DNA from: Rhodoblastus sp963710275
GTDB lineage: Bacteria > Pseudomonadota > Alphaproteobacteria > Rhizobiales > Beijerinckiaceae
Direction of reading: 5' to 3'
DNA: 64,000 nt
NCBI GenBank assembly: GCA_963710275.1
Contig: CAVPZS010000008.1
Span: 744,001-808,000 of the forward strand
Shown: piece by piece, positions 35,744 to 45,156 of the stretch
Numbering within the stretch: the stretch's first letter is position 1
Layout of the letters: the number at the start of each line of letters is the position of its first letter
Made by a program: the position numbers and the translations under genes
The notes under the pieces: model-generated
What the model was told of the DNA's origin: nothing
Database searches by the model: none
Seen by the model: only the letters and a program-made list of their open reading frames with translations

Positions 35744-36689
35744 ATGCTCGAAGGCTTGCCCCCCAACAACGCCGCCTATATGATGCGGCTGAAATGCGAC
35801 GAAGCCAGCGCCCGCGCTCTGTCGCCGATCTCGTCGTCGAGACGTTCGATCCCGGCCGATACCGCAGCCGCGGCCTTCGAGGAAAACGCCACGACCGCCA
35901 GCTGGGCGGCGACGCCCTGGGTGGTCGAAGTCTATTTCGGCCAATGCGCCCGACGAGGACAATGTCCGCGCCCTCGTCGCCTGCGCGGTCGGCGAGGAGC
36001 TGGCGCAACAGGTCACGTTCGGCCGCGTGGAGAAGAAGGACTGGGTCGCCGCCTCGCTGGCGGGCCTGTCCGCCGTGCGCGCCGGGCGCTTTCTGGTCCA
36101 TGGCGCCACGACCGCGCCGCCGCCGGCCAACGACATCGCCATGGAGATCGAGGCGGCGCTGGCCTTTGGCACCGGCCACCACGGCACGACGCGCGGCTGC
36201 CTGCTTTATATCGACGACATTCTCAAACGTCGCCGCCCGAAGGCGGTGCTCGACATCGGCAGCGGCACGGGCGTGCTCGCGCTTGGCGCCGCCCTCGCCC
36301 TGCACAACGAAATCGCCGCCGGCGACATCGACGCCAAGGCGGTGATCGCCGCGCGGGAAAACGCCGTGCTCAACGGCGCCGGCCCCTGGCTGCGGCCGGT
36401 CGTCGCCAAGGGCGCGGCCCACCCCTCGCTCGAACCGCCCCCGCCATTACGACCTGATCCTCGCCAATATTCTGGCCAAACCCCTGCGGCTGCTCGCGCC
36501 TTCGGCCGCGCGCCTGGCCGCGCCCGGCGCCGATGTCGTCCTGTCGGGCCTGCTGGCGACGCGACGTGCCCGGCGTCTTGTCGAGCTGGCGGCGGCAGGG
36601 TTTTCGCTGGCGGACGCCGCGACATCGACGGCTGGGCGACGTTGCTGATGCGGCGCGGAGGGGCGGCGCCGAGACGGCGCTCCCGCTAG
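35744..36689 (+). CDS. prmA: Ribosomal protein L11 methyltransferase (frame broken at several sites)
   Basis: PrmA trimethylates ribosomal protein L11. The N-terminal frame is MLEGLPPNNAAYMMRLKCDE up to EVYFGQ. The extra T at 35945 (before GCGCCC) breaks it, and removal gives QAPDEDNVRALVACAVGEEL. Then come MEIEAALAFGTGHHGTTRGC, the SAM-binding KAVLDIGSGTGVLALGAALA and DIDAKAVIAARENA. After a C-run indel near 36445 comes HYDLILANILAKPLRLLAPS (NPPY-type ANIL motif of PrmA) and SGLLA. The C-terminus WATLLMRRG is in frame again at 36689. Confidence 0.85.
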
Positions 36690-36716
36690 TCCGATTGGAC
36701 CTGGCTTGCACGGGCC

Positions 36717-36781
36717 TGCAATTGCAAGGGACCTGAAAATTGCAAGGTCGACGTCGAGCCGAAACGGCGATTAGCCGTTTC
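36717..36781. repeat. Repeat cluster between prmA and pepP
   Basis: A 10-bp palindrome TGCAATTGCA (36717-36726) overlaps one copy of AATTGCAAGG (36720-36729); a second copy lies at 36738-36747. A perfect 8-bp hairpin GAAACGGC-GATTA-GCCGTTTC spans 36761-36781 and may end prmA transcription. No function is known. Confidence 0.5.
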
Positions 36782-36815
36782 CAAAAGCCGGTAATTCGCT
36801 TTACAGTTGCAGCCA

Positions 36816-38653
36816 ATGTTCAAATCTCTTTCCAGACCTTTGACGAGACCGCCGATCCCTCCCATGGCGCCGCCCGCTTGAAAAGCCTTGCGCGCGGCGC
36901 TGGAAAAGCCGCGCCTCGACGGCTTTCTCGTGCCGCGCGCCGACGCGCACCAGAACGAATATGTCGCGCCCTGCGAGGAGCGGCTGGCGTGGCTCACCGG
37001 CTTCACCGGCAGCGCCGGCTTCGCCATCGTGTTGCGCGACAAGGCGGCGCTGTTCGTCGACGGGCGCTATACCGTGCAGGCGCGCGAGCAGGTCGACGCC
37101 GAAAGTCTTCAACTCGATCGATCTGGTCGAGACCGCGCCGTCGGACTGGCTGGCGCAGGCAGCTGAAGCACGGCGCCCGCATCGGCTATGACCCCTCGCT
37201 GCATACGCCCGGCGCAGATCGCGCGCTTCACGCGCGGCGATCGAAAAAACCGGCGCGGCTTTGGTCGCCGTCGCGGAAAATCCCATCGACCGCGCTCTGG
37301 GCCGACCGGCCGCCGCCGCCGCTCGGGCGCAGTCACGCTGCATCCGCGCAAATATGCCGGCGAGCCCGCGGAGAAGAAGCTCGAACAAATCGCCGCCGCG
37401 CCTGCAAGGCCGATTTCCTGCTGGTCAGCGACCCGCATGCGCTCGCCTGGGCCTTCAACCTGCGCGGCGCACGATGTCGCGCATACGCCGATCGCATTGG
37501 GCTTCGCCCTTATTCCGCGCGAGGGAAAGCCGCGAGCTTTTCATCGAACCGGCGCAAGCTTTCGACAGAAGATTGCGCGAAGCGCTCGGCGAACTGGCCG
37601 AACTCTGCGCCGCCCGCCGACCTGCCCGGACGCGCCTCGACCGAGCTCGGGGCGAGACAGATACGCCCTGCAATATGACGCGGCGACCGCGCCCTCGGCG
37701 CTGGTCCACGCCTTTTCCGACGCCGGCGGCAAGCTCGGCGCGCGGCGGCGATCCCATCGCTCTGATGAAGGCGACGAAGAACGCGGTCGAACTGGCCGGC
37801 GCCCGCGCCGCGCATCTGCGCGACGGCGTCGCCATGGCGCGCTTCCTGTGCTGGTTCGACGCCCATGCGGCGAAGGGCAAGCTGACAGAGATCGAGGCGG
37901 CGCAGGCGTTGGAAACCTTTCGGCGCGACAGCGGCGAATTGAAGCGACATTTCCTTCCCGACCATTTCCGCCTTCGGCCCGCATGCCGCCCTGCCGCATT
38001 ACCGGGTCACCGAAAAATCAGTGTTCGACCATCGGCAAGGGCGTGTATCTCGTCGATTCCGGCGGCCAATATTTCGACGGCACCACCGACGTGACCCGCA
38101 CGGTCGCGGTCGGGCGGGCGGAAAAATTTCGCGCGCCACGCCAATACGCTGGTGCTCAAGGGCCATATCGCCATCGCCCGCGCCGTTTTTCCGCGCGGAA
38201 CCAGCGGCGCGCAACTCGACTCCCTCGCGCGCCTGCCTTTGTGGGAGGCGGGCCTGGATTTCGACCACGGCGTCGGCCATGGCGTCGGCTCCTATCTCTC
38301 GGTGCATGAGGGGCCGCAGCGCATCTCGAAACTCGGCGCGACGCGACGCTGGAGCCGGGCATGATCCTGTCCAACGAGCCGGGCTATTACCGCGAGGGCG
38401 AGTTCGGCATCCGCATCGAAAATCTCGTCGTCGTCGAACCCCGCGAGATCGAAGGCGGCGAACGCCCGATGCTCGGCTTCGAGACCCTGACCCTGGTTCC
38501 CATCGATCTTCGGCTGATCGAGCCGAAGCTGCTGACGGGGGAAGAAAAATCCTGGCTCAACGCCTATCACGCACGAGGTGCCGCAAGGAACTCGCGCCGC
38601 ATCTGGATACGACCGGGCGCTCGTGGCTGCAGGAGGCGACAGCGCGCATTTGA
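36816..38653 (+). CDS. pepP: Xaa-Pro aminopeptidase, M24 family (frame broken many times)
   Basis: A cytosolic metallopeptidase removing N-terminal residues before proline. Pieces in all three frames add up to a full three-domain family member of about 600 residues: FDETADPSHGAARLKSL, RLDGFLVPRADAHQNEYVAP, LAWLTGFTGSAGFAIVLRDK, ARAAHLRDGVAMARFLCWFD, YLVDSGGQYFDGTTDVTRT (two metal-binding Asp), GLDFDHGVGHGVGSYLSVHE (metal His), LSNEPGYYREGEFGIRIENL and KELAPHLDTTGRSWLQEATA. I count about ten shifts in 1.8 kb. All metal ligands I can locate are present, so decay is unlikely. The true start near 36816 is uncertain because the first codons are also shifted. Confidence 0.82.
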
Positions 38654-38855
38654 ATTCGGGCGCTGCGCGACGGCTCTGTTTTGCATTGACGACTGGAAAA
38701 CGCCGTCCTAGAGGCTATATTCTGATGGATGCGCCGCTTTTGCGTGAAAATCTGCGGCGTCGGAAACGCTGAAACCCCGCCCGGCGCGAGTTCGCCTTGG
38801 CTTGGCGGGCCAACGCAAACCGTTGTGCCGGCCCGTTCACGCAGGAGATAGGTTT

Positions 38856-39531
38856 TTGGACGACGTGGTTCACTCCACCCTCCCCCGTTCGCGCAAACGT
38901 TCCGCCGCCGGGACGAAGGTTGTTCCCTTGGAGGTCAAGCCCAAGCTTGTTGACGCGCGTCCCCGTCCGACCCGCGCCGAGGCCGAAGCCGCCGTCGCCG
39001 TGCTGCTGTCCTGGGCGGGAGACGACCCGGCCCGCGAAGGCCTGCGCGACACGCCCGCCCGCGTGGCGAAAGCCTATGAGGAGCTGTTCGCCGGCTATGC
39101 CCAGGACCCATCCGACGTGCTCGACACGGTGTTCGAGGATGTCCAGGGCTATGGCGAGATGGTGCTGGTGCGCGACATCCCCTTCGTCTCGCATTGCGAA
39201 CACCATATGGCGCCCTTCTTCGGCAAGGCGCATGTCGCCTATTATCCCGACGGCGGCGTGCTCGGCCTGTCGAAGCTCGGCCGCCTGGTCGATCTCTACG
39301 CCCGCCGCCTGCAGACTGCAGGAAGCCCTGACGGCGCAGATCGTGGCGGCGCTCGATTCCCACCTGCATTCGCGCGGCGCCGCGGTGCTGGTGGAGGCGG
39401 AGCACATGTGCATGTCGATGCGCGGCGTGCGCAAACCGGGCGCCCTGACCATGACGATGCAGTTCAGCGGCCCGTTCAAGACCGACCCGGCCGAGCAGGC
39501 GCGGTTCCTGAGCCTGGTCAGGGGACGGTGA
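38856..39531 (+). CDS. folE: GTP cyclohydrolase I (frame broken at 39317)
   Basis: FolE makes dihydroneopterin triphosphate, the first step of folate synthesis. A TTG start at 38856 follows GCAGGAGATAG; GTG 38865 is an alternative. Blocks: RVAKAYEELFAGYAQDP, the zinc- and GTP-site VSHCEHHMAPFFGKAHVAYY, and VLGLSKLGRLVDLYARRLQ. The extra T at 39317 (CAGAC-T-GCAGG) shifts the frame; without it RRLQTQEALTAQIVAALDSH continues to VEAEHMCMSMRGVRKPGALT (third zinc Cys). Length about 224 residues. hisI follows after 31 bases. Confidence 0.9.
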
Positions 39532-39562
39532 CCGTCGACGGCGGCGTTCCGACATAACGAGA

Positions 39563-39970
39563 ATGAGCATGCCCTTCCCGACGCCCCCGGCCGACAAGAA
39601 GCTCCTCGAAGAAGGCGACGCCTTCACGCCGAAGTTCGATGCCAGCGGCCTGATCGTCTGCGTCACCACGGAGGCGTCCAGCGGCGAGATCCTGATGCTC
39701 GCCTACATGAACGAACTCGCGCTGGAAAAGACGCTTGAAACCGGCGTCGCCCATTACTGGTCGCGCTCTCGCGGAACGCTTTGGCGCAAGGGCGACACCT
39801 CCGGACAGGTTCAGAAAGTGGTCGAAATCCGCACCGATTGCGACCAGGACGCCCTGCTTCTGCGCGTCGAGGCGGGCGGCGACGGCAAGGCCTGCCACAC
39901 CGGCCGCAAGTCCTGTTTCTATCGCAGCCTGGAGATCACCGCTGACGGGGCGCGGCTCAAGCCCGTTTAA
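39563..39970 (+). CDS. hisI: Phosphoribosyl-AMP cyclohydrolase
   Basis: HisI opens the purine ring of phosphoribosyl-AMP in histidine synthesis. The 135-residue single-domain form contains GEILMLAYMNELALEKTLET, AHYWSRSRGTLWRKGDTSGQ, EIRTDCDQDALLLRVE and ACHTGRKSCFYRSL. These give the Cys and Asp ligands for zinc and magnesium. It is separate from hisE, as usual in alphaproteobacteria, and the folE-hisI neighbourhood is also typical. The frame is intact. Confidence 0.93.
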   Translation: MSMPFPTPPADKKLLEEGDAFTPKFDASGLIVCVTTEASSGEILMLAYMNELALEKTLETGVAHYWSRSRGTLWRKGDTSGQVQKVVEIRTDCDQDALLLRVEAGGDGKACHTGRKSCFYRSLEITADGARLKPV

Positions 39971-40062
39971 CCATCGGGCCGCCAGATCCTGTCCGCCGCC
40001 AGATTTTATGTTACGTTTCCGCTCGCCCGACTGCCCGGCTCCATTGCATCGAGATTATTTTC

Positions 40063-41973
40063 ATGGGTCTTCCGTCTTCGCGCCAGAATACTGCATTGCA
40101 GGTCGCCAAGGAGTTGCCCGATCTCGGCGCGGACATGGCCAGGGCGGAGCAATTGCATCGCTCGGGCCGCACGGCGGAGGCCGAGGCGGCCTATCGGCAG
40201 ATCGTGGAGCGGCATCCCGGCGCCGGCGCCGCCTGGTCCGCGCTTTCTCTTCTCATCCTTGACAGTGGCGACCTGCCCTCCGCCATCGCCTGTCTGGAGA
40301 CGGCGCTTTCCCACGACCGCAAGAACCCCGTTTACTGGCGAAACTTATGCGAACTGAAACGGCGGCGCGGCGATCTGACGGGCGCTCTCCTGGCGGGACG
40401 CAAGGCGCGCCGCCTCGCGCCAGATGATGCGGAGTCGATGTATAATCTTAGCATCGCGCTGGGCGATCGCGGCGAATACGACAAGGCGATCGCCTTGTTG
40501 CGCAAGCTGCTCGCGCAGACCCCCTTTCACGATCGCGCCTGGAACAATCTCGGACATTTCCTGATGAACCAGGGCGCCCTGTTCGAGGCAGGACAGGCCT
40601 TCGAGCGGGCGGTGGGCTTTGACGCGGGCAATGCCGAAGCCCACCACAACCTCGCCGTGGTCGCCTTTCGCCATGGCAATCTCGACGCCGCCGCAAATTA
40701 TTTCGATCGCGCCGTGGCGATCAATCCGGGTTTTGCCGAGTTCGGGCAGGAAGATTTGCGCCGCTTGCGGCTCACCCGGACGGCGTCGGCGCCCATCCAA
40801 AAAACCGACGATTATCTTGCCCCCGGGCTCAAACATTGGACGGAAGGCCGCTTCGATCAGGCCGTCGCCTGCTTTCAGGAGCTTTTGCCGACCCATGGCG
40901 ACGACCTCGCCCTGCTGGCGAATTGCGTGACGAGCCTCGCCGACGCCGGGCGGCCGGCCGAAGCCGTAGAGATGGCGCATCGGGCCCTGGCGATCGAGCC
41001 GGACTGCGCTTCCGTCCGCCTGGTTCTGGGCGCGTCGCAGCTGGAGCTCGGCGATTGGGAAGAGGGCTGGCGGAATTACGAGGCCCGTTTCCTCGGCGCC
41101 CACGAGTTGCAGACCGGACAGGCGCATTTCGTCAACATCCCCCTGCCGCGATGGCATGGCGAGGATCGCGCCTCGATCCTCGTCGTCGTAGAGCAGGGCT
41201 ATGGCGACACGATCCAGTTCTGCCGCTTTCTCCCCTTGTTGCGACAGAGGTTTGCGCGCATCGGCCTGCTGGTGTCGCCGCCGCTGGCGCGGCTGATGGA
41301 CTGGACCTTCGGCGAGGATATCGCGATCTTCACCAATTACCCCAGCGATTATTCGAGCTGGGACTGTCATTGCATGCTGATGTCCCTGCCTTTCGTGCTG
41401 GGGACGCGGCTGGACACGCTTCCGGCGCCGCCCGCCTATCTGAAGCTGCCCTCATCCGCGAAGGAGTCCTGGCGCATCCGGCTGGAAAAAAAGGCGGCGC
41501 ACAAGCTGAAGATCGGATTTTGCTGGACCGGAAGGCCGGACTACCGCTTCAACGCGTCGCGATCGCTCCCTGGGGAACAATGGCTGCGCCTGCTGGGAGT
41601 CGAAGGCGCGACCTGGGTGTCGCTGCAAAAGCGCGGCGAGGGACAGGCCGCGCCACCCGTTCCAGAGGGTGTGGACTGGATCGACTGGACCGAGGAGCTG
41701 GCCGATTTTGCCGTGACAGCGGCGCTTGTCGCCAATCTGGACCTCGTCATCGGCATAGACAGCGTCAACATCCATCTTGCCGGGGCGCTCGGAGTTCCCG
41801 CCTGGCTGCTGAACCGCCGCAACAGCGAGTGGAGGTGGATGGCGCCGCGCGAGGACAGCCCCTGGTACCCCTCCCTGCGCATCTTCCGCCAGCGCCAGCT
41901 GCACGATTGGGCCGAAGTGGTCGATCGCGTCATCCCGGAACTCGAGCGACGGCGCGCGAACGAGCCGCTTTAA
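40063..41973 (+). CDS. TPR-repeat protein with C-terminal glycosyltransferase-like domain
   Basis: A 636-residue protein. Residues 25 to about 330 are a run of TPR motifs (for example AEAEAAYRQIVERHPGAGAA, EYDKAIALLRKLLAQTPFHD, AGQAFERAVGFDAGNAEAHH, EAVEMAHRALAIEPDCASVR). The C-terminal third is Rossmann-like: ILVVVEQGYGDTIQFCRFLP, IGFCWTGRPDYRFNASRSLP, VSLQKRGEG, and ANLDLVIGIDSVNIHLAGAL, which resembles the nucleotide-sugar end of glycosyltransferase family 9 or O-GlcNAc transferase-like proteins. Similar proteins modify flagellin or secreted proteins in alphaproteobacteria, but the acceptor is unknown here. Its stop overlaps the convergent chemoreceptor stop by two bases. Confidence 0.8.
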   Translation: MGLPSSRQNTALQVAKELPDLGADMARAEQLHRSGRTAEAEAAYRQIVERHPGAGAAWSALSLLILDSGDLPSAIACLETALSHDRKNPVYWRNLCELKRRRGDLTGALLAGRKARRLAPDDAESMYNLSIALGDRGEYDKAIALLRKLLAQTPFHDRAWNNLGHFLMNQGALFEAGQAFERAVGFDAGNAEAHHNLAVVAFRHGNLDAAANYFDRAVAINPGFAEFGQEDLRRLRLTRTASAPIQKTDDYLAPGLKHWTEGRFDQAVACFQELLPTHGDDLALLANCVTSLADAGRPAEAVEMAHRALAIEPDCASVRLVLGASQLELGDWEEGWRNYEARFLGAHELQTGQAHFVNIPLPRWHGEDRASILVVVEQGYGDTIQFCRFLPLLRQRFARIGLLVSPPLARLMDWTFGEDIAIFTNYPSDYSSWDCHCMLMSLPFVLGTRLDTLPAPPAYLKLPSSAKESWRIRLEKKAAHKLKIGFCWTGRPDYRFNASRSLPGEQWLRLLGVEGATWVSLQKRGEGQAAPPVPEGVDWIDWTEELADFAVTAALVANLDLVIGIDSVNIHLAGALGVPAWLLNRRNSEWRWMAPREDSPWYPSLRIFRQRQLHDWAEVVDRVIPELERRRANEPL

Positions 41974-43679
41974 GCGGTCCGCACCTGCGCCAGAAAGGCT
42001 TCGCATTCGACGCGCAGCCTTTGCGTCTGGCCAGCCAGGCCGGTCACCGATTGCAGCACCTGCTCGGCGGAGGTCCCGGACTGCCGGGAGGCGTTGCGCA
42101 CTTCCTCGATCACCCGGTTCAACTCGTCGGTCTTTGCCGCGGTCTCCTGCACGTTATGGGCGATTTCGCGGGTCGCGGCGCCCTGCGAATCGACCGAGGT
42201 CGCAATGGCCGAGGCGATGGAGTTGACCTCCTCGGTCGCCTCGGTCATCGCGCCGATGCAGGCGCTTGCCTCCTGCGACGCGCGCTGGACGTTGGCGATC
42301 TGCTCGGCGACGTCGGCGGTGGCGCGGGTGGTCTGCTCGGCGAGCGACTTCACCTCCTGCGCCACCACGGCGAAGCCGCGCCCCTGCTCGCCCGCCCGCG
42401 CCGCCTCGATGGTGGCGTTGAGCGCCAGCATGTTGGTCTGCTGGGCGATGCCGGTGATCATCTCGACAATGCCGCCGATATGCGCGATCGCCGCGACCAG
42501 TTCGTCCATGCGCTGGCTCGTCGCCGCCGCCTCGCGCGCGGCATGGGAGGACACGGTCTGCGAACGCGTCGCCTGGTTGCCGATCTCCTCGACCGAATAG
42601 GTCAACTGCTCTGCTGCCGCCGCCACCGATTGCACATTATGGGTGGCGACATCCGCCGCCTGCGCGCCGATTTCGGCCTGCTCGCCGGAATAGCGCGCCT
42701 CCTGCACCAGGGAGCGGGCGACATTTTCGAGTTCATGAGTCGATTTCCCCACCGCGTCGACGACCGCGCCAACCGCTGATTCGAATCTTTGCGCCAGCGT
42801 CGTCATCTCGCCGGTCCGTTTTTCCTCCGCCGCCCTGCGGGCCTCGGAGCGCTGGGCGCTTTGCGCCTCCGACTGCCGGCGCAGGCCGAGCTTGAACGTC
42901 TCGACCTCGCGCGCCATGGCCGCCAGCTCGTCCTGGCGGTCGAGGCCTGGCAGCACGATGTCGTAATTACCCTGCGCCATTTCTCCCAGCGCCGAGGTCA
43001 TTGTGCTCAGCCGCCGCGAAATGGTATGGCCGATGAACCAGGCGGCGCCCAGGAACAGGGCAAGGAGGGGCGCGACCATGAGCGTGATCCGCTCGGCGAC
43101 GACGAGGATTTGTTCGAACAAGTCATCGAAAAAGACGCCCGAGCCGACCATTACGCCGAGTTCAGGCAAGGATAGCACGTAAGAGGTCTTTTCGTGGCCC
43201 GCCAACTCGCCGGGCCGCGTCCAGATATAGGTGATGAAGCCGCTTCCCGCGGTTCGCGCAGCGTTGAGCATTTGCTGGAATGGAAAGCCTCCTGACGCGT
43301 CCTTGACGCCAAGCAAGCTGCTGCCCTCGATTTCGGGCTTCACCGGCGACAGCAGGGCTTTGCCCTCCATGTCGAGGGCGAAGAAATAGCCCTCTTCGCC
43401 GATACGCAGCGGCCGCAATTGCTCGAGGGCCGCGCGAATCGAATCCGGCCGGTCGGTGGAAGCGCCCGACTTTCTGACAAGGGTTGCCGCAATCTCCACT
43501 TCGTGGCGCAACTCCGCCCGCCGATGGTCGAGGTTCAGATTGTTGAATTCATAGAGCGCCAGGCCTGTGCCCAGGCCCATGGTGGCCAGCGCGATCAAGG
43601 CCAGCGCCCAGACCCGGCGCGTCAAAGTCATGTAGAATTTCGGCACGGCAGGCTTCCCGCTGGTTGAACGGTCCAGCAT
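41970..43679 (-). CDS. Methyl-accepting chemotaxis protein with periplasmic Cache domain
   Basis: From ATG 43679 (569 residues) the order is: membrane helix VWALALIALATMGLGTGLAL, a Cache-type sensor domain (GEEGYFFALDMEGKALLSPV, PELGVMVGSGVFFDDLFEQI), helix ITLMVAPLLALFLGAAWFIG, HAMP (SRRLSTMTSALGEMAQGNYD), and a long coiled-coil signalling domain with the conserved hairpin AGEQGRGFAVVAQEVKSLAE. The hairpin tip binds CheA and CheW. The YFFALDMEGK pattern is typical of single-Cache receptors for small acids. ATG 43631 is an alternative start. Upstream in-frame codons to 43769 are not used because a terminator lies there. Confidence 0.92.
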   Translation of the reverse strand: MLDRSTSGKPAVPKFYMTLTRRVWALALIALATMGLGTGLALYEFNNLNLDHRRAELRHEVEIAATLVRKSGASTDRPDSIRAALEQLRPLRIGEEGYFFALDMEGKALLSPVKPEIEGSSLLGVKDASGGFPFQQMLNAARTAGSGFITYIWTRPGELAGHEKTSYVLSLPELGVMVGSGVFFDDLFEQILVVAERITLMVAPLLALFLGAAWFIGHTISRRLSTMTSALGEMAQGNYDIVLPGLDRQDELAAMAREVETFKLGLRRQSEAQSAQRSEARRAAEEKRTGEMTTLAQRFESAVGAVVDAVGKSTHELENVARSLVQEARYSGEQAEIGAQAADVATHNVQSVAAAAEQLTYSVEEIGNQATRSQTVSSHAAREAAATSQRMDELVAAIAHIGGIVEMITGIAQQTNMLALNATIEAARAGEQGRGFAVVAQEVKSLAEQTTRATADVAEQIANVQRASQEASACIGAMTEATEEVNSIASAIATSVDSQGAATREIAHNVQETAAKTDELNRVIEEVRNASRQSGTSAEQVLQSVTGLAGQTQRLRVECEAFLAQVRTA

Positions 43680-43733
43680 GGCCACCGCCAGCTTGCGCGA
43701 GCCTTGAGCGCGGAGTGCAAGCATTGGAAAATC

Positions 43734-43764
43734 AAAGAAAAAGCGCCGGAATCGCTTCCGGCGC
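43734..43764 (-). terminator. Rho-independent terminator of the aminotransferase gene
   Basis: GCGCCGGAA (43743-43751) pairs with TTCCGGCGC (43756-43764) across a TCGC loop. On the minus strand it is followed by TTTTTCTTT. It lies 18 bases after the aminotransferase stop. Confidence 0.9.
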
Positions 43765-43781
43765 GTCAAAAGCCGTCGAAT

Positions 43782-44996
43782 TCAGCCGCCCGCGGCGGCG
43801 CCGACCACATTGTGCAACGTTTCGTCACCATCGAAGAAGCGCCTGATTCCCCGCGCCGCCTGGCGAATGCGCTGCTCGTTCTCGACCAGAGCCAGACGCA
43901 CGTATTCGTCGCCATGCTCGCCGAAGCCAATGCCCGGCGCGACCGCAACGTCGGCCTTTTCGATCAGCAGTTTGGAGAACTCCAGGCTGCCGAGGGGGCG
44001 GTATTTCTCGGGGACAGGCACCCAGGCGAACATGGAGGCCGAGGGGGCCGGAATCTTCCAGCCCGCCTGGCCAAAACTTTCCACCATCACGTCGCGGCGC
44101 TTCTTGTAGATGCCGCGCATTTCCTTGATGCAATCGTCCGATCCGTTCAGCGCCGTCGCCGCCGCAACCTGGATCGGCGTATAGGCGCCATAGTCAAGAT
44201 AGGATTTGACGCGCGCCAGCGCCGCCAGCAGGCGTTCGTTGCCAACCGCAAAGCCGATGCGCCAACCGGCCATGGAATAGGTCTTGGACATGGAGGAGAA
44301 CTCCACGCACACGTCATTGGCGCCGGGGACCTGCAATACCGAGGGCGGCGGATTGTCGTCGAAATAGACTTCGGCATAGGCGACGTCGGAGAGGATGTAG
44401 ATGTCGTGCTGTTTCGCGAAACGGACGAGATCCTTGTAGAAATCGAGGGTGGCGACCATGGCCGTCGGATTGGACGGATAGCAGACGACAATGGCGATGG
44501 GCTTGGGGATGGAGTGCATCACCGCCCGCTCGGCCGCGCGGAAGAACTCCTCGTTCGGCTCGATCGGCACCGAGCGGATCACCCCGCCCGCCATGAGGAA
44601 GCCGAAGGCATGGATCGGATAGGAGGGATTGGGCACGAGCACGACGTCGCCCGGCGCGGTGATGGCCTGCGCCATGTTGGCGAAGCCTTCCTTGGAGCCG
44701 AGCGTGGCGACGACCTGGGTGTCGGGATCGAGCTTCACGCCGAAGCGACGCTCGTAATAGCCGGCCTGGGCGCGGCGGAGCCCGGCGATTCCCTTGGAGG
44801 CCGAATAGCGGTCGGTGCGCGGCTTGCCCGCGGTCTCCACCAGTTTTTCGACGACGTGGCGGGGCGTCGGCAGGTCGGGATTGCCCATGCCGAGGTCGAT
44901 GATATCGGCGCCGCCGGCGCGGGCCTTGGCTTTCAGACGGTTGACCTGTTCGAACACATAGGGTGGCAGGCGCCGCACGCGATAAAAATCGCTCAT
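43782..44996 (-). CDS. Class I/II aminotransferase, AlaC-like
   Basis: A PLP-dependent fold-type I enzyme of 404 residues starting MSDFYRVRRLPPYVFEQVNR (ATG 44996, AAAGGA upstream). Motifs: IIDLGMGNPDLPTPRHVVEK, RYSASKGIAGLRRA, PNPSYPIHAFGF, CYPSNPTAMVA, ILSDVAYAEVYFDD and the PLP-Lys in SSMSKTYSMAGWRIGFAVGN. The N-terminal RRLPPYVFE and internal blocks match the alanine-synthesising AlaC group; related LL-diaminopimelate aminotransferases share them. It likely exchanges amino groups between alanine or a related amino acid and 2-oxoglutarate. Monocistronic with its own terminator. Confidence 0.88.
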   Translation of the reverse strand: MSDFYRVRRLPPYVFEQVNRLKAKARAGGADIIDLGMGNPDLPTPRHVVEKLVETAGKPRTDRYSASKGIAGLRRAQAGYYERRFGVKLDPDTQVVATLGSKEGFANMAQAITAPGDVVLVPNPSYPIHAFGFLMAGGVIRSVPIEPNEEFFRAAERAVMHSIPKPIAIVVCYPSNPTAMVATLDFYKDLVRFAKQHDIYILSDVAYAEVYFDDNPPPSVLQVPGANDVCVEFSSMSKTYSMAGWRIGFAVGNERLLAALARVKSYLDYGAYTPIQVAAATALNGSDDCIKEMRGIYKKRRDVMVESFGQAGWKIPAPSASMFAWVPVPEKYRPLGSLEFSKLLIEKADVAVAPGIGFGEHGDEYVRLALVENEQRIRQAARGIRRFFDGDETLHNVVGAAAGG

Positions 44997-45156
44997 CAAC
45001 CCAGTCCTTTTCTTCTTCCCCGAATTCATCTGGCGTCCGGGGGCGGGGAAACGCGGTGATTAGCACCGCGCGGCCCGCATGTCAGGGATTTTGTAAGAGC
45101 CGCGGCAGAAATTCGCCGCCGCGAAACGCTCCCTGGCGGATTTTACCGCGCGGCGC

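Noticed and set aside
40836..42779. 647-codon plus-strand frame overlapping the TPR-glycosyltransferase and chemoreceptor genes
   Set aside because: It is out of frame with a clearly conserved TPR protein and runs antisense to the chemoreceptor; no start site or motif supports it.
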